DNA of 38,516 nucleotides, from NCBI GenBank assembly GCA_937991945.1, contig CALKLO010000029.1, forward strand, positions 1-38,516. The letters are read 5' to 3'. Below, piece by piece: positions 36,916 through 38,516 of this stretch. The translations under genes and the position numbers were made by a program. Each line of letters begins with the position of its first letter. Position 1 is the stretch's first letter. This DNA is from an uncultured Granulosicoccus sp. (GTDB taxonomy: Bacteria; Pseudomonadota; Gammaproteobacteria; Granulosicoccales; Granulosicoccaceae). The notes under the pieces were generated by a model. That model searched no databases, had not been told where the DNA came from, and saw only the letters and a program-made list of their open reading frames with translations.

Positions 36916-37503
36916 ATGAATATTCGAAAAATGCTTGTTTTATCTGCGCTTCTTGGCTCGGTAGTTTTTGGAGCATACGCGCAACCTAGCTGGTGGCCAT
37001 TTGGCAACACGGGTAACCAAGAGAATAATGAGGACATCGTAGAACTTGGGTGGGACGACTTGATACCCGATGACTTTATACAGCCTGAGAACCCCTTCGC
37101 AACAATGTCACAAGAGGCTATCGACAAATTGCTCGATGGTAGCGAAGCGTCAAAAGCGGAGCTTGCTAGGCTTGAAGAAGCGTTTTACTTCGCTCCGGTT
37201 GTTGACGACTTAGATGGTAAGCGGGTGAAAATCCCAGCTTACATAACGCCATTGGATTTCGACAATCAAACAAGACTTAGTGAATTTCTATTGGTTCCCT
37301 ACCTGGGTGCTTGCATGCATTCGCCGCCGCCCCCTGCCAATCAAATTGTGCATGCCAACACTGGCGATGCCATTGAGATGGAGAATCTTTACGACCCTAT
37401 CTGGGCTATAGGAACACTACGTACAGAGGCTGTCGAAAGCAATCTTGCAACGTCAGGTTATCGAATTGAAGTAGAAAAATTAGTGCCCTACACAACAGAG
37501 TAG
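36916..37503 (+). CDS. DUF3299 periplasmic protein
   Basis: 195 residues with a signal peptide (about 1-22, cleavage after YAQ). Family signatures: LGWDDLIPDDF (44-54), KIPAYITPLDFDN (105-117), and LLVPYLGACMHSPPPPANQI (125-144). DUF3299 genes are often found next to ZrgA-like and ABC genes; the molecular role is not known to me. The Cys/His of GACMHSPPPP could bind metal, which is inference. AGGAG lies 6 nt before the ATG. Last gene of the plus-strand set. Confidence 0.88.
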   Translation: MNIRKMLVLSALLGSVVFGAYAQPSWWPFGNTGNQENNEDIVELGWDDLIPDDFIQPENPFATMSQEAIDKLLDGSEASKAELARLEEAFYFAPVVDDLDGKRVKIPAYITPLDFDNQTRLSEFLLVPYLGACMHSPPPPANQIVHANTGDAIEMENLYDPIWAIGTLRTEAVESNLATSGYRIEVEKLVPYTTE

Positions 37504-37552
37504 TCGAGCGCTAATTTCGAATAATGCTCTGACGATGCGCCACTGTTTGACG

Positions 37553-37590
37553 TGTTGTGATAATTCAAGACAACTTGGATTATCACAACA
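37553..37590. terminator. 17-bp hairpin between convergent genes
   Basis: TGTTGTGATAAT (37553-37564) and ATTATCACAACA (37579-37590) form a perfect 12-bp stem. Inside it CAAG (37566-37569), loop ACAA, CTTG (37574-37577) adds 4 bp, and the linking T-G pair (37565/37578) pairs as G-U only in plus-strand RNA. It lies 50 bp after the DUF3299 stop and 5 bp before the end of the minus-strand gene at 37596. It is a likely two-way terminator, stronger for the plus strand, although the T tail is only three long. Confidence 0.7.
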
Positions 37591-37595
37591 TTTCA

Positions 37596-38180
37596 CTAGT
37601 CGCGCGGATACAACTCACGCTCGCATAAATTTATATTTTCAAATGTGTACTCTAGTGATAAATAACCGACTTCTAGTGAATAGGCATTTAACACCAACCC
37701 CACACTGCGTAGATTTTCGGGAAGCACCGCACCGCTGCTGCTATCCCAAATTGTGGCTACATAACGATCTCCATCACTGACTGCCTGTAACCAATTGTCC
37801 AAGTCAGCGTCAGATCTACCAGAAAAGCGAAAGTCAAAATCTTTCGCTACCCCAAACATTTTAGCCAGCCGCCTTGTTTCTTTAGCGAACAACGCTTGAA
37901 CCTGCGTACCCTTTGAGTCGCTCGGAATTTCAAGCCCAATGGCTTTAATCCAACACAGCCCCTGCACATCAGAGAATTGTCCGAGATAAGTTTCATAGGC
38001 CTCATTCGGCTCTGCCACACTCAGCAAACGCAACATGCCCGCAGGTGAGCCTTCATCTTTAACAGTGGCAATGTCGTTAACTGGAAGCCCCATAGACAAG
38101 CCAAACGAGTCAGCTAACGTTGCCCTTGCACACAAACAACCTGCAAGGAAAACAGCGACACTTATACATTGATAGTTCAT
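37596..38180 (-). CDS. Exported protein of unknown function
   Basis: 194 residues; not recognised. The N-terminus MNYQCISVAVFLAGCLCARA is hydrophobic and contains LAGC at 12-15, a lipobox-like motif, but there is no basic residue before it and an alternative signal peptidase I site follows ATLA (20-23). The mature part is soluble and mixed, with blocks EPNEAYETYLGQFSDVQGLC and FRFSGRSDADLDNW. It may be a small secreted or lipid-anchored periplasmic protein. Convergent with the plus-strand metal genes and 90 bp upstream of the tyrA end on the same strand. Confidence 0.7.
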   Translation of the reverse strand: MNYQCISVAVFLAGCLCARATLADSFGLSMGLPVNDIATVKDEGSPAGMLRLLSVAEPNEAYETYLGQFSDVQGLCWIKAIGLEIPSDSKGTQVQALFAKETRRLAKMFGVAKDFDFRFSGRSDADLDNWLQAVSDGDRYVATIWDSSSGAVLPENLRSVGLVLNAYSLEVGYLSLEYTFENINLCERELYPRD

Positions 38181-38270
38181 GGCTTTTCATCACAGTGACG
38201 GCGCCTACCTATTCGCAATTGCAAAGCCAATTCACTTATTCATGATACTGAATATTGCAGATATCGCGGC

Positions 38271-38516
38271 TTAGGTGTATTCATCTCGTGCTTTTTTTGC
38301 ACGCTTAAACGTCTGCTCTATTGCATCGCCATCACTTGCCGCTATGGATGCACGCAACTGCTTGAGATGATCATCAAGACGGTCCATAGACTCTAAAATA
38401 GCGTCTTTATTACTCAAACAAACATCACGCCACATGACGGCATCGCTAGAGGCAATACGTGAAAAGTCTCGAAAACCGCCTGCAGCATAGCGAAATATTT
38501 CTTCTGCACCTTGCTG
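38271..38516 (-). CDS. tyrA: Prephenate dehydrogenase, C-terminal 81 residues (runs off the window)
   Basis: Frame open from the window edge to a TAA at 38271. The visible residues contain AAGGFRDFSRIASSDAVMW and RDVCLSNKDAILESMDRL, the conserved C-terminal helical signature of TyrA prephenate dehydrogenases (tyrosine synthesis). The tail ends KRAKKARDEYT. In many gammaproteobacteria tyrA is next to or fused with aroA; here the frame ends in its own stop codon and aroA lies 5.9 kb away. The start lies outside the window. Confidence 0.9.
   Translation of the reverse strand, partial: QQGAEEIFRYAAGGFRDFSRIASSDAVMWRDVCLSNKDAILESMDRLDDHLKQLRASIAASDGDAIEQTFKRAKKARDEYT

Noticed and set aside
32356-38270. 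Accessory block considered as an insertion sequence or transposon
   Set aside because: No transposase and no terminal inverted or direct repeats visible at the borders.

Overview
The window is a chromosome segment from a gammaproteobacterium. Three things support this: the gene orders tig-clpP-clpX-lon-hupB-ppiD, iscRSUA-hscBA-fdx-iscX next to cysE and trmJ/suhB, queA-tgt-yajC-secDF, and tyrA//aroA-cmk-rpsA-ihfB-lapB-pyrF; the close similarity of the proteins to Escherichia coli and Pseudomonas counterparts; and a possible GlyGly-CTERM-type surface protein. The genus cannot be fixed from the sequence alone. The organism is not enterobacterial (lapA missing, tRNA order different, an accessory block between tyrA and aroA) and is probably a free-living marine or aquatic lineage, which is inference.

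Layout. (1) 1-9.9 kb, minus strand: protein quality control and folding. The transcription order is tig, clpP, clpX, lon, hupB, tRNA-Val, tRNA-Asp, ppiD, with mscL downstream. A sigma-32-like promoter precedes lon, and strong terminators follow clpX, the hupB-tRNA unit and ppiD. (2) 10-10.7 kb: a four-tRNA cluster (Pro-TGG, Arg-TCT, His-GTG, Leu-TAG) with a clear sigma-70 promoter. (3) 10.75-18.4 kb, minus strand: the full housekeeping Fe-S assembly locus iscR-iscS-iscU-iscA-hscB-hscA-fdx-iscX. A candidate IscR operator lies upstream and stable hairpins sit between iscS/iscU and iscA/hscB. cysE, which makes the cysteine precursor, and trmJ lie upstream. suhB is divergent on the plus strand. 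(4) 19.4-25.2 kb, minus strand: tRNA-Leu(CAA), then queA and tgt (queuosine tRNA modification), then yajC, secD and secF (Sec translocon accessory complex). (5) 25.2-32.4 kb, minus strand: aroA, cmk, rpsA, ihfB, lapB, pyrF and a hypoxanthine/guanine-type phosphoribosyltransferase.

(6) 32.4-38.3 kb is an accessory block between aroA and the C-terminal end of tyrA, genes that are neighbours or fused in many relatives. It holds six closely spaced plus-strand genes: a secreted protein with a possible C-terminal GlyGly-CTERM-like sorting tail, a small His-rich exported protein, a DUF2796/ZrgA-type metal-binding protein carrying 15 perfect Glu-Glu-His repeats, an ABC ATPase, a MacB/LolCE-type permease, and a DUF3299 periplasmic protein. 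A minus-strand exported protein of unknown function follows, separated by a 17-bp hairpin. The last four plus-strand genes resemble the zinc-related Zrg cluster of Vibrio. The first two and the extreme Glu-Glu-His tract make this the part of the window most likely to hold something new: a candidate divalent-metal capture or handling system.

Evidence is by reading alone. Product names for conserved genes rest on family motifs and gene order. Promoters, operators and hairpins were found by eye and are predictions.
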